This document shows positions 9,304 through 17,365 of a DNA stretch of 64,000 bases, piece by piece; position 1 is the first letter of the stretch; every line of letters starts with the position of its first letter. Below the pieces are notes generated by a model. That model saw only the letters and a program-made list of their open reading frames with translations. It was not told the origin of the DNA and searched no databases. Location of the stretch: positions 1 to 64,000 of the forward strand of contig JALHNB010000034.1 of the NCBI GenBank assembly GCA_022843745.1, written 5' to 3'. The stretch is from Anaerolineae bacterium. GTDB taxonomy: Bacteria > Chloroflexota > Anaerolineae > Aggregatilineales > Phototrophicaceae. The position numbers and the translations under genes are program-made.

Positions 9304-10608
9304 ATGGCAAAGAGAACCCTTTCCCGCCGAGATTTTCTACGGGCAGCCATCGCCAGCGGCACCGCAGCCGCGATGATGAGTGGCGCACTCCCGGCCTTCG
9401 GCAAACCAAACGCGGAGCAGGCCTTCCTGAATTACTGGACGGGCTGGAGCGGCTTCGAGTTTGATGTGCTGCAAGGTCTGGTCGATAAATTTAACACCGA
9501 AAATCCCGATACTTTTGTCAATATGACCACCGTTTTTGGACAATACGATAAGGTACTGACAGCTATCGCAGGCGGTAACGCGCCGGATATTGTCTCGGCT
9601 GTGTGGCTGCACGAACTGGTTTCGATGGCGGCGCGTGGTGCGCTGACTCCGCTGACCGCATTTGCCGAGTCCTCTGGAATTGACGGCAGCGCGTATTTCC
9701 CGCAGCTCTGGGATAACTGGCAGTGGAACGGCGAACTGTGGGGCATCATGTGTACCTCGAACGCTAATGTGCTGGCCTATTCGCCATCACGCTTTGAAGC
9801 GGCGGGGATCAGCGCACCGCCCACGACCATCGCCGAACTGGATGAAGTCAACATGAAGCTGGAAAAGCTTGATGCCGATGGCAATATCGAGCAGGTCGGT
9901 TTGCTGCCAGATAATCTGCGCTGGTGGGGTCTTGTGTTCGGCGGCACGTTCTATGACGAAGCCACGCAGAAGATCACTGCTAACGACCCGAAAGTTGTTG
10001 CCGCGCTGGAATGGATGTCGAGCTACTGGTCGCGCCTGGGGCCGGAGAAAGTCGCGGCATTCACCAGCGGCTTTGGCGATTATATGAGTACACAGAACTC
10101 ATTCTTCGCTGGAAAAGAAGGCTTCAAGTCAGTGGGCGAGTGGTTTATCCAGTTCCAGAAGCAGTTCGCGCCTGACCTGGATATGGAATTCATCTCCGCC
10201 CCCGTGCCGGAAGGTGGACGCGCCAACTGCACCACATTCGGCGGCAGCGTGTTCACGATTCCGGCGGGTGTCCGTAACCCGGAAGCCTCCTGGTCATTCA
10301 TCGAGTGGTTGAGCCGCGATGAAAATATTGGCGAGTTCTGCTACGGCATCCAGAATATCCCGCCGAAAGCCGCGCCCGCCAGCGAAGAACGCTTCGTCAG
10401 CGATCATCGCTTCCAGTTGGCACTCGATCTGCTGAATGGTGAGAATGCTTTTGGCCCGGACAAGATGCCGGTGATGGGATTCTATAACACCCGTCTCGCC
10501 GAAGCTGAAACCGCGGTGAAGGCCGGGCAGATGAGCGCCCAGGAAGCGCTGGATCGCGTTACGGAAGAAGTGCAGGCCGAACTCGACTCGGTGCTGGCAA
10601 GCATGTAG
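9304..10608 (+). CDS. Sugar ABC transporter substrate-binding protein (importer A), Tat signal
   Basis: The 434-residue protein has a twin-arginine leader: TLSRRDFLRAAIASG, then a hydrophobic stretch to ALPAFG. The rest follows the family 1 extracellular solute-binding fold, with FNTENPDTFVNM, AGGNAPDIVSAVW and a C-terminal domain ending in a coiled helix. It would bind a carbohydrate outside the membrane and deliver it to the permeases at 11509 and 12448. A strong GAGGAGA site precedes the ATG. Between it and its permeases sit repeats and a toxin-antitoxin pair, so the operon is interrupted. No MalK-type ATPase is nearby. Confidence 0.92.
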   Translation: MAKRTLSRRDFLRAAIASGTAAAMMSGALPAFGKPNAEQAFLNYWTGWSGFEFDVLQGLVDKFNTENPDTFVNMTTVFGQYDKVLTAIAGGNAPDIVSAVWLHELVSMAARGALTPLTAFAESSGIDGSAYFPQLWDNWQWNGELWGIMCTSNANVLAYSPSRFEAAGISAPPTTIAELDEVNMKLEKLDADGNIEQVGLLPDNLRWWGLVFGGTFYDEATQKITANDPKVVAALEWMSSYWSRLGPEKVAAFTSGFGDYMSTQNSFFAGKEGFKSVGEWFIQFQKQFAPDLDMEFISAPVPEGGRANCTTFGGSVFTIPAGVRNPEASWSFIEWLSRDENIGEFCYGIQNIPPKAAPASEERFVSDHRFQLALDLLNGENAFGPDKMPVMGFYNTRLAEAETAVKAGQMSAQEALDRVTEEVQAELDSVLASM

Positions 10609-10616
10609 GGGAGAAG

Positions 10617-10660
10617 GCTGGTTAGCTGGTCAGCTAGTCAGCTAGTCAGCTAGTCAGAAA
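10617..10660. repeat. CAGCTAGT short tandem repeat
   Basis: The unit (T)CAGCTAGT is repeated about four times directly after the binding-protein gene. The same kind of degenerate CAGC-rich tract occurs at 47411-47500 and, weakly, near 22085 and 48650. Confidence 0.8.
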
Positions 10661-10662
10661 CA

Positions 10663-10841
10663 GTAGGGGCGCATGGTGGTGGGGGCAACCTCACCCCCAA
10701 CCCCCTCTCCGCAAGCGAGAGAGGGGGCTTTCCAGACTTGTTACGATCTTTTGTAAGCCTTACGGGAGAATGTGGCAAATCCGAAAAATGTGACCACGCT
10801 GTTGTGTAGTGTGTCATAGCCATGCGCCCTTATAGGCATAG
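10663..10841. repeat. Composite repeat: CCCCT hairpin (copy 4) plus CGTGT/GCGCCC tail
   Basis: AACCTCACCCCCAACCCC and GAGAGAGGGGGCTTT (10686-10731) form the hairpin. About 60 bases on, a tail reads CCACGCTGTTGTGTAG...ATAGCCATGCGCCCTTA. A GTAGGGGCGCATGG piece at 10663 pairs with CCATGCGCCCTTA at the far end. Similar hairpin-plus-tail units occur at 36854-37015, 46091-46184 (minus) and 62723-62872. Confidence 0.7.
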
Positions 10842-10850
10842 GAGGGCAAG

Positions 10851-11108
10851 ATGTCTGCCGTCGAACAGGAAATCATGGAAAAAATCCGTAAGCTGGATGA
10901 AGAGACGCAGAAGCGTGTTTTGACGTTCATTGAGGAGTTGGAAATCTCAGAGGAGATCCCTCCACAAAAATTCTATACCGCTCTTGAATTGCTCCAATTA
11001 CCAGAGGAAGAACGAAATCGTCTGGTAGCAGAGGCGTTTGAACGAGCAGCGGACGAGGATTTCGAGATTTTCGAAGCCTACAGTGAGGAAGATTTTGACA
11101 ACGAATAA
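10851..11108 (+). CDS. Putative antitoxin of MazF-type module
   Basis: A small acidic 85-residue protein (MSAVEQEIMEKIRKLDEETQ) with an AGGAGG ribosome site. The N-terminal helices resemble DUF2281-type antitoxins. The C-terminal half (LPEEERNRLVAEAFERAADE) is highly charged and probably unfolded until it wraps the toxin. It overlaps the following MazF/PemK-like gene, the normal order for such pairs. The pair sits between the binding-protein gene and the permease genes of importer A. The assignment relies mainly on the neighbour, as the sequence itself is not diagnostic. Confidence 0.65.
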   Translation: MSAVEQEIMEKIRKLDEETQKRVLTFIEELEISEEIPPQKFYTALELLQLPEEERNRLVAEAFERAADEDFEIFEAYSEEDFDNE

Positions 11109-11472
11109 ATCGCCTCTGATTGTATCAAGAGGCGAGATATGGGAAGTGCGCTTCGATCCAAGCGAAGGGGATGAAATCAGGAAAATAAGGCCCGCTGTGG
11201 TGATGAATATACCCAGCGCCGGACGGATGGCATTACAGATTGTCGTGCCGATTACAGGTTGGCAGCCTCAATTTGCTGGGTATTTCTGGATGGTTCATCT
11301 TTCTTCGACTAACAATAGTGGCCTTTCGAAAGAATCTGCGGCGGACGCTTTTCAGATTAAGTCCGTTTCTACAAACCGATTTCGGCGCAAAATTGGCAGC
11401 TTAAATCCTTTTGAAATTGATCAAATTGCCGCAGCAATTGTAATCTGCATTGGCTACAAGCTGCCGCGATAG
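11095..11472 (+). CDS. MazF/PemK-family mRNA interferase toxin
   Basis: The protein contains SRGEIWEVRFDPSEGDEIRK, the N-terminal signature of the MazF/PemK/CcdB-like barrel, then RPAVVMN, VVPITGW and a C-terminal IAAAIVICIG strand-helix. MazF enzymes cut mRNA at short motifs and are held inactive by the antitoxin. The reading frame is open from a TTG at 11038; I prefer the TTG at 11095 because a GAGGAAG site precedes it and the domain begins soon after. It overlaps the antitoxin stop by 14 bases. The usual conserved arginine (RPAVV) is present, so it is probably active. Confidence 0.85.
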   Translation: MTTNKSPLIVSRGEIWEVRFDPSEGDEIRKIRPAVVMNIPSAGRMALQIVVPITGWQPQFAGYFWMVHLSSTNNSGLSKESAADAFQIKSVSTNRFRRKIGSLNPFEIDQIAAAIVICIGYKLPR

Positions 11473-11508
11473 CATGAACAAATCCCGATGGGTTAGCAGG
11501 TAAAAACT

Positions 11509-12444
11509 ATGGCTACGATCTCTATCCCTAAACGTCGATTCGAATTTACCCGGACGCAGCGCCGCGCGTTAATCACGGGGCTGGTGTTCATCTCCCCAGC
11601 GTTGATCGGCCTGGCGTTTTTTACCATCTGGCCGATCATCCAATCCGCGTATTACAGCTTCACCAATTACGACATTCTGCGCCCGCCGCGCTGGATCGGG
11701 CTGCAAAATTACGAGCGCCTCCTGAATGACCGCGTCTTCGTGCTGGCGTTGAGCAACACGCTCATTATGGTCGTCGTCGGCCTGCCGATTCACCTGCTTT
11801 TCGACCTGGGCATGGCGTTTTTGCTCAACTCAAAAATTCGCGGTTTGTCGATTTACCGCACGATTTTTTACATTCCGTCGATCACGCCTGTCGTGGCATC
11901 GGCGATTGTGTGGATGTGGCTGTTCAACGGGCAGTACGGCATCCTCAACGTGATCCTGGGTTGGTTCGGCATTGCGCCCATCGGCTGGCTGACCGACCCG
12001 AACTGGATCAAAACCTCGCTGATTTTTATGGGTTTGTGGTTCGGCGGCAACACAATTCTGGTGTATCTGGCGGGGTTGCAGGAAGTACCGACACATCTGA
12101 TCGAAGCGGCGGAACTGGACGGCGCGAATGCGTGGCAAAAGACCCGCAATATCACGCTGCCGATGATTAGCCCGATCATTTTTTACACGATCATCATCAA
12201 CATCATCGGCTATTTTCAATATTTCACTGAAGGCTGGGTGCTGACAGCCACGCGCGAAGGGGCAGCGGGCGGGCCAGCGAACTCGGCGCTGTTTTATTCG
12301 ATGTACCTGTACCAGAACGCTTTCCAGCAGTTCAAGATGGGCTACGCCAGCGCACAGGCGTGGATTTTGTTTGTGATCGTGCTGATCGCAACCGTGATCG
12401 TCTTTCGCACGTCCGGCTGGGTTTATTATCACGCGGAGGAATAG
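11509..12444 (+). CDS. Sugar ABC transporter permease, MalF type (importer A)
   Basis: A 311-residue inner-membrane protein with six predicted helices (for example GLVFISPALIGLAFFTIWP). The cytoplasmic EAA loop reads EAAELDGANAWQKTRNITLP, through which the ATPase subunit would couple. It forms the translocation pore with the permease encoded three bases downstream. Between helices 1 and 2 lies the typical NYDILRPPRWIGLQNYERLL segment. It belongs with the binding protein at 9304 despite the intervening toxin-antitoxin genes, because no other binding protein is on this strand nearby. Confidence 0.93.
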   Translation: MATISIPKRRFEFTRTQRRALITGLVFISPALIGLAFFTIWPIIQSAYYSFTNYDILRPPRWIGLQNYERLLNDRVFVLALSNTLIMVVVGLPIHLLFDLGMAFLLNSKIRGLSIYRTIFYIPSITPVVASAIVWMWLFNGQYGILNVILGWFGIAPIGWLTDPNWIKTSLIFMGLWFGGNTILVYLAGLQEVPTHLIEAAELDGANAWQKTRNITLPMISPIIFYTIIINIIGYFQYFTEGWVLTATREGAAGGPANSALFYSMYLYQNAFQQFKMGYASAQAWILFVIVLIATVIVFRTSGWVYYHAEE

Positions 12445-12447
12445 CGC

Positions 12448-13344
12448 ATGGCTGCACCACAAACGATCCGAACAGCAGTACCCGCCCCGGTGGCGATTGA
12501 TTGGCGACAAAATCGCATCATTATCGAGCGCATCAAGCAGGGTGTCGCATACGTTATCTGTACCGCGATGGCGCTGGCGTTCGTTTTCCCGCTGTACTGG
12601 CTGGTCGTCACGGCGCTGAAAACCGATCTCGAAATTTTCCTCGTGCCGCCAAGCATTCTACCGGTGAATCCACAGTGGCAGAATTTTTATCAGGCGACGA
12701 TTTATATCGACTTCTGGCGCTTTATGTTCAACACGTTCGCTATCGCTGCGCTGTCGATCATTGGCACGGTCACATCGTGTACGGTGATCGCGTATGGATT
12801 CGCGCGGATACGCTGGCCGGGACGCAACATTATTTTTCTGATCTATCTCAGCACGATCATGCTGCCCGCCCAAGTGACGCTGATCCCGCTGTATATCACC
12901 TATCGTTCGATGGGGTGGGTGGGAACGATTTTGCCGCTGGTCGTGCCGTCATTTTTCGGCAATCCATTTTTCGTATTTTTGCTGCGCCAATTTCTGATGA
13001 CGATCCCACATGAACTGACGGACGCGGCGCGGATCGACGGCGCGAGTGAAGTGGGCATTTTGCGCTACGTGGTTTTGCCGCTGGTGCGTCCGGCGCTGGC
13101 AACAGTGGCGCTGTTTACGTTCGTGAACGTGTATCGCGATTATCTCGCGCCGCTGATTTACCTTCAGAATCAGGATCAATGGACGATCTCGCTGGGCCTG
13201 AAAATGTTCCAGAATATGTACGGTGCGCAGTGGCAGTTGATGATGGCGGCCTCGACGCTGGCGATGCTGCCGATGCTGATTCTGTTCTTCCTGACGCAGC
13301 GGACGTTCATCAAAGGCATCGCGCTGACGGGGTTGAAGGAGTAG
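12448..13344 (+). CDS. Sugar ABC transporter permease, MalG type (importer A)
   Basis: A 298-residue protein with six membrane helices and the EAA loop DAARIDGASEVGILRYVVLP. It starts at an ATG three bases after the stop of the MalF-type gene, with GGAGG inside the end of that gene, so the two are translationally coupled. The C-terminal TQRTFIKGIALTGLKE is the usual MalG-family end. Together they form the pore of importer A. A shared ATPase from elsewhere in the genome must energise it. Confidence 0.93.
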   Translation: MAAPQTIRTAVPAPVAIDWRQNRIIIERIKQGVAYVICTAMALAFVFPLYWLVVTALKTDLEIFLVPPSILPVNPQWQNFYQATIYIDFWRFMFNTFAIAALSIIGTVTSCTVIAYGFARIRWPGRNIIFLIYLSTIMLPAQVTLIPLYITYRSMGWVGTILPLVVPSFFGNPFFVFLLRQFLMTIPHELTDAARIDGASEVGILRYVVLPLVRPALATVALFTFVNVYRDYLAPLIYLQNQDQWTISLGLKMFQNMYGAQWQLMMAASTLAMLPMLILFFLTQRTFIKGIALTGLKE

Positions 13345-13369
13345 GATTAAAAGCGCAACAAATATTTAA

Positions 13370-13415
13370 AAGCGCAACGCAGAGACGCAGAGGAGCAAAG
13401 GCGCAGAGAAATTGG
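13370..13415. repeat. CGCAGAG/CACAGAG-type dispersed repeat, copy 1
   Basis: CAACGCAGAGACGCAGAGG and AAAGGCGCAGAGAA form a purine-rich repeat seen again at 39268-39310 and 50336-50366. The rest of the gap 13345-13633 holds only GGCTGAAGCCC-like inverted motifs and a TATAAT-like box near 13614 before the next gene. Confidence 0.75.
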
Positions 13416-13633
13416 AAATGGTTGCAAGAAGTCGTCGGGTCTAAAAGCCGCCCGGCTAATTGATTCGGCGGGAAGCAGGCTGAAGCCCGCTCAAACCCGC
13501 CGAGAGGCGCAGCGTTGGTGGTGAAGGTTCGCTTCTATCTTGACAAGAGGATAAAATCGCTGGCATCAATCACTAACGTGTTCGAGTTTCAAATAATTGC
13601 AACGGGTAGCTGTATATAATTAGGATATCAATC

Positions 13634-14389
13634 ATGCAAAACAATAAACGAAGCCGTTATTCGCAATTTCTAAGTATTTTTCTTGTATTTAGCTTTCTTC
13701 TCTCAGTTGCCGTTTTTCAAGTACAGGCACAAGAGATATACGGTCCTGTGACTACTGGTTATGATTGCTTAAATGAAAGTGGCAATCTCATAGGGGCAAG
13801 CACGGTGTTTCCTGAAGGAATAGAGAATGTAGCAATTTTATTTAGTTTCCAAGATGTACCTACTAACACATCTCTAGCTATACGGAAATATAAGGACAAT
13901 GTAAATCAAGGTAATGATGCTCAAATTACTATAGAGGGCGACAGAAACTTCTGCTTCGGTACAGGCAGTAACACTGCTGGACAGTGGAGCATCGAATTCA
14001 TCATCAACGGAAATATAGTAGCTGAAGCTGAATGGCAGGTTACTAATGATCCCATAGTATCTAAAATTCAAACAGGCACAGATGTAAGACGGATAAGTCG
14101 AACCGTTGAAGGTGAATCAACCTCTTTTCCATCTGGTACGGATGTAGTTTATGTGACATTTACCGTGTGGAATATGCCAGAGACAATTGTACGTATCAAA
14201 CATAATGGCGAAGAGGTCAGAGTGATTACTAATCAGGGAGAAGGTAATGCATGGGTGGCTATTCGAAATGAGTGGATTGGGAATGCTGTTCCAACTGAGA
14301 AAAGCCCACTTCCTGATGGAAGCTATGTGGTTGAGTTTGAGTACAACGGTGTTGCGATTGAACAGTATGAGTTTTCAGTAGGTGAATGA
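13634..14389 (+). CDS. Secreted protein of unknown function, two related halves, AT-rich
   Basis: A 251-residue protein with a clear signal peptide (FLSIFLVFSFLLSVAVFQVQA). The mature part appears to be two beta-sandwich halves: one with TTGYDCLNESGNLIGASTVF and one with QTGTDVRRISRTVEGESTSF, each followed by a VxxVxxxFxxxxMP-type strand pattern. This resembles small Ig-like domains such as those in DUF3859/PKD-like proteins, but I recognise no family. The gene is visibly richer in A and T than its neighbours, suggesting recent acquisition or relaxed codon use. It has an AGGATATCAATC-ATG start. Confidence 0.65.
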   Translation: MQNNKRSRYSQFLSIFLVFSFLLSVAVFQVQAQEIYGPVTTGYDCLNESGNLIGASTVFPEGIENVAILFSFQDVPTNTSLAIRKYKDNVNQGNDAQITIEGDRNFCFGTGSNTAGQWSIEFIINGNIVAEAEWQVTNDPIVSKIQTGTDVRRISRTVEGESTSFPSGTDVVYVTFTVWNMPETIVRIKHNGEEVRVITNQGEGNAWVAIRNEWIGNAVPTEKSPLPDGSYVVEFEYNGVAIEQYEFSVGE

Positions 14390-14411
14390 CCATTAGTATT
14401 TGAAAAACCTC

Positions 14412-14870
14412 GTGTCCGAAGTCACTCTGGAAGTCGTTAGGCCGAATCGCACGGATGCCGTGCAGTTGATCGCTGAACTGGATGCGTATCTCAACAGCCT
14501 GTATCCACCGGAGAGCAATTATCTGCTCGACATTGGAGCGCTCATGCAGCCTTCAATTCGCTTTGTGATGGCGTTTGTGGATGGCGAGGCGGTGGGCTGC
14601 GGCGCGATCTGGCTTAAGGGCGAGTATGCCGAAGTCAAGCGCATGTACGTCCGGCCATCGTGCCGGGGGATGGGAATCGGCTACAAGCTGCTGAATAAAG
14701 TCGAAACGCTTGCCAGGGAAGCCGGAATTATGCGTCTGCGGCTGGAAACAGGCGATCAGCAGCCGGAAGCACTTCGCCTCTATGAGCGAAATGGCTACCA
14801 ACCGTGCGAACAATTTGGCGACTACCTCGTCAACGGGGAGAATCTGTTTATGGAGAAGCGTCTTGAGTAA
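14412..14870 (+). CDS. GNAT-family N-acetyltransferase
   Basis: A roughly 152-residue GNAT enzyme. Residues around 80-95 read VKRMYVRPSCRGMGIGYKLL, the acetyl-CoA-binding motif A with R-x-x-G-x-G/A. Motif B follows (MRLRLETGDQQPEALRLYER), and NGYQ is typical of motif B ends. It transfers acetyl from acetyl-CoA to an unknown amine. The GTG at 14412 is my chosen start; a TTG at 14400 is also in frame. A hairpin terminator follows the stop directly (14879-14922), so it is a single-gene unit. Confidence 0.9.
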   Translation: MSEVTLEVVRPNRTDAVQLIAELDAYLNSLYPPESNYLLDIGALMQPSIRFVMAFVDGEAVGCGAIWLKGEYAEVKRMYVRPSCRGMGIGYKLLNKVETLAREAGIMRLRLETGDQQPEALRLYERNGYQPCEQFGDYLVNGENLFMEKRLE

Positions 14871-14878
14871 GCTATAAT

Positions 14879-14922
14879 CGCCCTCGATCATTTACATTCT
14901 TCAGAAATCGAGGCGTTTTTTT
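14879..14922 (+). terminator. Rho-independent terminator abutting next start codon
   Basis: CGCCCTCGAT pairs with ATCGAGGCG (one bulged C) across a loop of about 18 bases, followed by seven T residues that end exactly at the ATG of the next gene (14923). The GAGG in the right arm is also the only ribosome-site-like sequence for that gene. Confidence 0.75.
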
Positions 14923-15936
14923 ATGGCGCAGGAGACATCACGGCGCGGTTGTCTGTTTTATATTGTGCGTGGGCTGCTGACGCTGATCGTCCTCGTCGTG
15001 GTGGTGTTGATCGGCGCTTCGATCTATCAGTCTCAGGCGACTCAGGCTGATGCGCAAGCCTATCCTCCGCCGGGTCAATTGATTGACATTGGCGGCTATA
15101 AACTCCACATTCATTGCACAGGCGAAGGCACTCCCACCGTTATTCTCGACGCGGGTGGCGGATTCACGTCGAGCAGTTGGGCATGGGTGCAACCGGAAAT
15201 CGCAAAAACGACGCGCGTTTGTGCCTATGATCGGGCAGGGTGGGGCTGGAGCGATCCGAGTCCACAGGGTTATTCGGCGGTGCAAAATGCCGCCGAACTG
15301 CGCACCTTACTCGCCAATTCGGGCATTCCCGCCCCGTATGTTCTGGTCGGACATTCGCTCGGCGGTTTATACGCGCGGGTGTATGCGGTGCAGTATCCGC
15401 AGGACGTGATCGGCATGGTGCAGATTGACGCTTCGCACCCGGATGCGTGGCGACGGCTCGGCCTGCGGGAAGCCTCAAGCGCTGATCCATCCATACTAAA
15501 AATGGGGCCAACCGCGTCGCGATTTGGGCTGCTGCGGCTGATGGGGTTTCCCCCGATTGACACCGATTTACCGGAGCGCCAGCAGCAGGAAATGCGCGCT
15601 TTCTTCGTGACCACGAAATTTGCCGAGTCCGCGCTGGCGTTTGACAAGGCGTTCCCCACGATTCTTGAAGATGCGCGGCACATCACGGGATTGGAGGACA
15701 TCCCGCTGGCGGTGCTGACTTTGGGGAGTGTAGATGCCGCGCTGACCGATGAAAGTGTGAATCTAAAAGGGATGCAGCTTGAACTCGCCACGTTGTCAGT
15801 GGACAGTGTTTACCGCGCGATAGAAGGCGCGACTCATAATTCGCTGGTACACAATCAGCAAATCGCGCAGGCGAGCATTCAGGCCATTCTAGATGTGATC
15901 GAGGCGGTGCGGAGTGGGCGGCCTTTGTCGGAATAA
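14923..15936 (+). CDS. Membrane-anchored alpha/beta hydrolase
   Basis: A 337-residue protein with a single N-terminal helix (LLTLIVLVVVVLIGASIY) and then an alpha/beta hydrolase domain. Landmarks are HIHCTGEGTPTVILDAGGGF (oxyanion region), YDRAGWGWSDPS, and the nucleophile elbow VGHSLGGLYAR with Ser; the catalytic His is probably in GATHNSLV near the C-terminus. The arrangement LIDIGGYKLHIHC matches the hydrolase at 52401, a paralogue in which the nucleophile is Asp. Substrate unknown. Its start lies immediately behind a terminator T-tract. Confidence 0.9.
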   Translation: MAQETSRRGCLFYIVRGLLTLIVLVVVVLIGASIYQSQATQADAQAYPPPGQLIDIGGYKLHIHCTGEGTPTVILDAGGGFTSSSWAWVQPEIAKTTRVCAYDRAGWGWSDPSPQGYSAVQNAAELRTLLANSGIPAPYVLVGHSLGGLYARVYAVQYPQDVIGMVQIDASHPDAWRRLGLREASSADPSILKMGPTASRFGLLRLMGFPPIDTDLPERQQQEMRAFFVTTKFAESALAFDKAFPTILEDARHITGLEDIPLAVLTLGSVDAALTDESVNLKGMQLELATLSVDSVYRAIEGATHNSLVHNQQIAQASIQAILDVIEAVRSGRPLSE

Positions 15937-15942
15937 AATAGT

Positions 15943-15990
15943 AACCTCACCCCCCAGCCCCCTCTCCAATGCGTTGGAGAGGGGGAGCAA
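15943..15990. repeat. CCCCT palindromic element, copy 5
   Basis: AACCTCACCCCCCAGCCCCC and TTGGAGAGGGGGAGCAA flank a short loop right behind the hydrolase stop. It could serve as a terminator hairpin, but no T-run follows. Confidence 0.85.
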
Positions 15991-16109
15991 ATACCAGCGT
16001 ATAAGGGGGTGGAATGTGCTTGAAGAATAAAATACCTGCCTTTGTGAAAGAGTTTGGTGTGGGGATCGCATTTTGATGCGATTGCCCTGACTAAAATAAT
16101 GGTCACATT

Positions 16110-16121
16110 GCCAGCGCTGGC
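16110..16121. promoter_or_regulatory. Perfect palindrome GCCAGCGCTGGC upstream of PhyH gene
   Basis: A 12-base perfect dyad lies 52 bases before the phyH-like ATG. The nearby ATCGCAT/GATGCGAT inverted repeat (16062-16080) is a second candidate. Such dyads are typical operator shapes, but the regulator is not known. Confidence 0.35.
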
Positions 16122-16172
16122 CGAAACGCGCTATATTCAGGCCATCATGTTTTTGAGTAACAGGAGTGCCAC

Positions 16173-17027
16173 ATGCACACATTAACGGCTGAAGATTGGG
16201 CGTTCTGGCAGGAAAACGGCTATGTGATCGTCCACAACGCCGTGCCGCAGGAAAATCTCGACGCGCTGGTGGATACGATCTGGGCGTTCACGGGGCTGGA
16301 TCGCGATAATCCAGCTACCTGGGACGAGCAGGCCACGCCAGAAAATGGCCTCGCGAAACGCAGCAGCGCGGGTATGGTCGAAATGTACCAACATCAGGCT
16401 ATCTGGAACAACCGCCAACACCCCCGTATTTACGGCGCGTTTGCCGACATCTGGGGGAACGAAAAGCTGTGGGTGTCGATTGATCGCGTGAACCTGAACA
16501 CGCCCGCACCGCCCGATGCCGAATTTGGCGGCTTCGTTCACTGGGATATGGACACGAAGAAACGTCCGCTGCCGTTTCAGGTGCAGGGCGTTCTCAGCCT
16601 GACCGACACCGCGCTCGACCAGGGCGGGTTTCAATGTGTGCCGGGATTTGTCAATATTTTTGAAGAATGGGTCAAGACTCAGCCGGAAGATCGTGATCCC
16701 TGGCACCCCGATTTGACCGGATTCGAGGTCGTGCCAATTGAAACGAAAGCGGGCGATCTCATTATTTGGCACAGCCTGCTTCCGCACGGCACACGCCGCA
16801 ACAACTCCAATATCCCCCGGATGGCGCAGTACATCAGCATGTCACCCGCGCAGGAAGATGACGAAGAAGCTCGCCAGCATCGTATCAACATATGGCGCAA
16901 TCGTCTGCCGCCCGGTGGCAAACCCTTCCCCGGTGACGCACGACGGCTGGAAGAAGATCATGGCACGACAGCCGAACTGACATCGCTGGGGCGCAAGTTG
17001 TTGGGGCTGGATCGCTGGGACGCATAG
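16173..17027 (+). CDS. Phytanoyl-CoA dioxygenase (PhyH) family enzyme
   Basis: A 284-residue Fe(II)/2-oxoglutarate-type oxygenase. It begins with WAFWQENGYVIVHNAVPQ, the usual PhyH opening. The iron ligands are His and Asp in FVHWDMDT and a distal His in WHSLLPHGTRRN, followed by Arg for the cosubstrate. GVLSLTDTALDQGGFQCVPG is the conserved core strand. The substrate is unknown; in Chloroflexota and Planctomycetota such genes often sit with sugar importers and glycosidases, as here with DUF2961. Start ATG has a CAGGAG site. Two other PhyH genes lie in the window (28674 and 56783). Confidence 0.9.
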   Translation: MHTLTAEDWAFWQENGYVIVHNAVPQENLDALVDTIWAFTGLDRDNPATWDEQATPENGLAKRSSAGMVEMYQHQAIWNNRQHPRIYGAFADIWGNEKLWVSIDRVNLNTPAPPDAEFGGFVHWDMDTKKRPLPFQVQGVLSLTDTALDQGGFQCVPGFVNIFEEWVKTQPEDRDPWHPDLTGFEVVPIETKAGDLIIWHSLLPHGTRRNNSNIPRMAQYISMSPAQEDDEEARQHRINIWRNRLPPGGKPFPGDARRLEEDHGTTAELTSLGRKLLGLDRWDA

Positions 17028-17104
17028 GACGCATACGAAGTCTCGGTAACCTGTATAATATGTTTCAATTCGAATATTAAAACCTTGCAATGGGGATTTT
17101 TCGT

Positions 17105-17365
17105 ATGGTTATCCAGCTAACCGATGAACAGCTAAAATATATTGAAGACATGGCAAAAGAGCATGGCTATGTCAATCCTGTTGATTTCATGATGGCGGCG
17201 ATTGAAGCCTTTGACGAGGTTGATGAGGATGAAGTCGATTTAAAAGCCGAATTTCGCGAAGCATGGCACGCAGCGATGACCGAAGAAGGACTTGAGGATG
17301 CCAGACAGGTTGTAGCTGACATTCGCCGCGAATCATCAAAGAGGGTAACACATGGCATCATTTAA
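17105..17365 (+). CDS. Small antitoxin-like protein (orphan)
   Basis: An 86-residue acidic protein: MVIQLTDEQLKYIEDMAKEH resembles ribbon-helix-helix antitoxin openings, followed by an acidic linker (DEVDEDEVDLKAEF) and a helical C-terminus. I chose the ATG at 17105 because GGGGA precedes it; ATG 17090 is also in frame. The expected toxin gene is missing: the next reading frame, overlapping by 14 bases, is the DUF2961 glycosidase. It may be a solitary antitoxin left after toxin loss. Confidence 0.6.
   Translation: MVIQLTDEQLKYIEDMAKEHGYVNPVDFMMAAIEAFDEVDEDEVDLKAEFREAWHAAMTEEGLEDARQVVADIRRESSKRVTHGII

Noticed and set aside
11830-12510. A 226-codon minus-strand frame opposite the importer A permease.
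   Set aside because: It is a shadow of the permease; no ribosome site or protein-like hydrophobic pattern.
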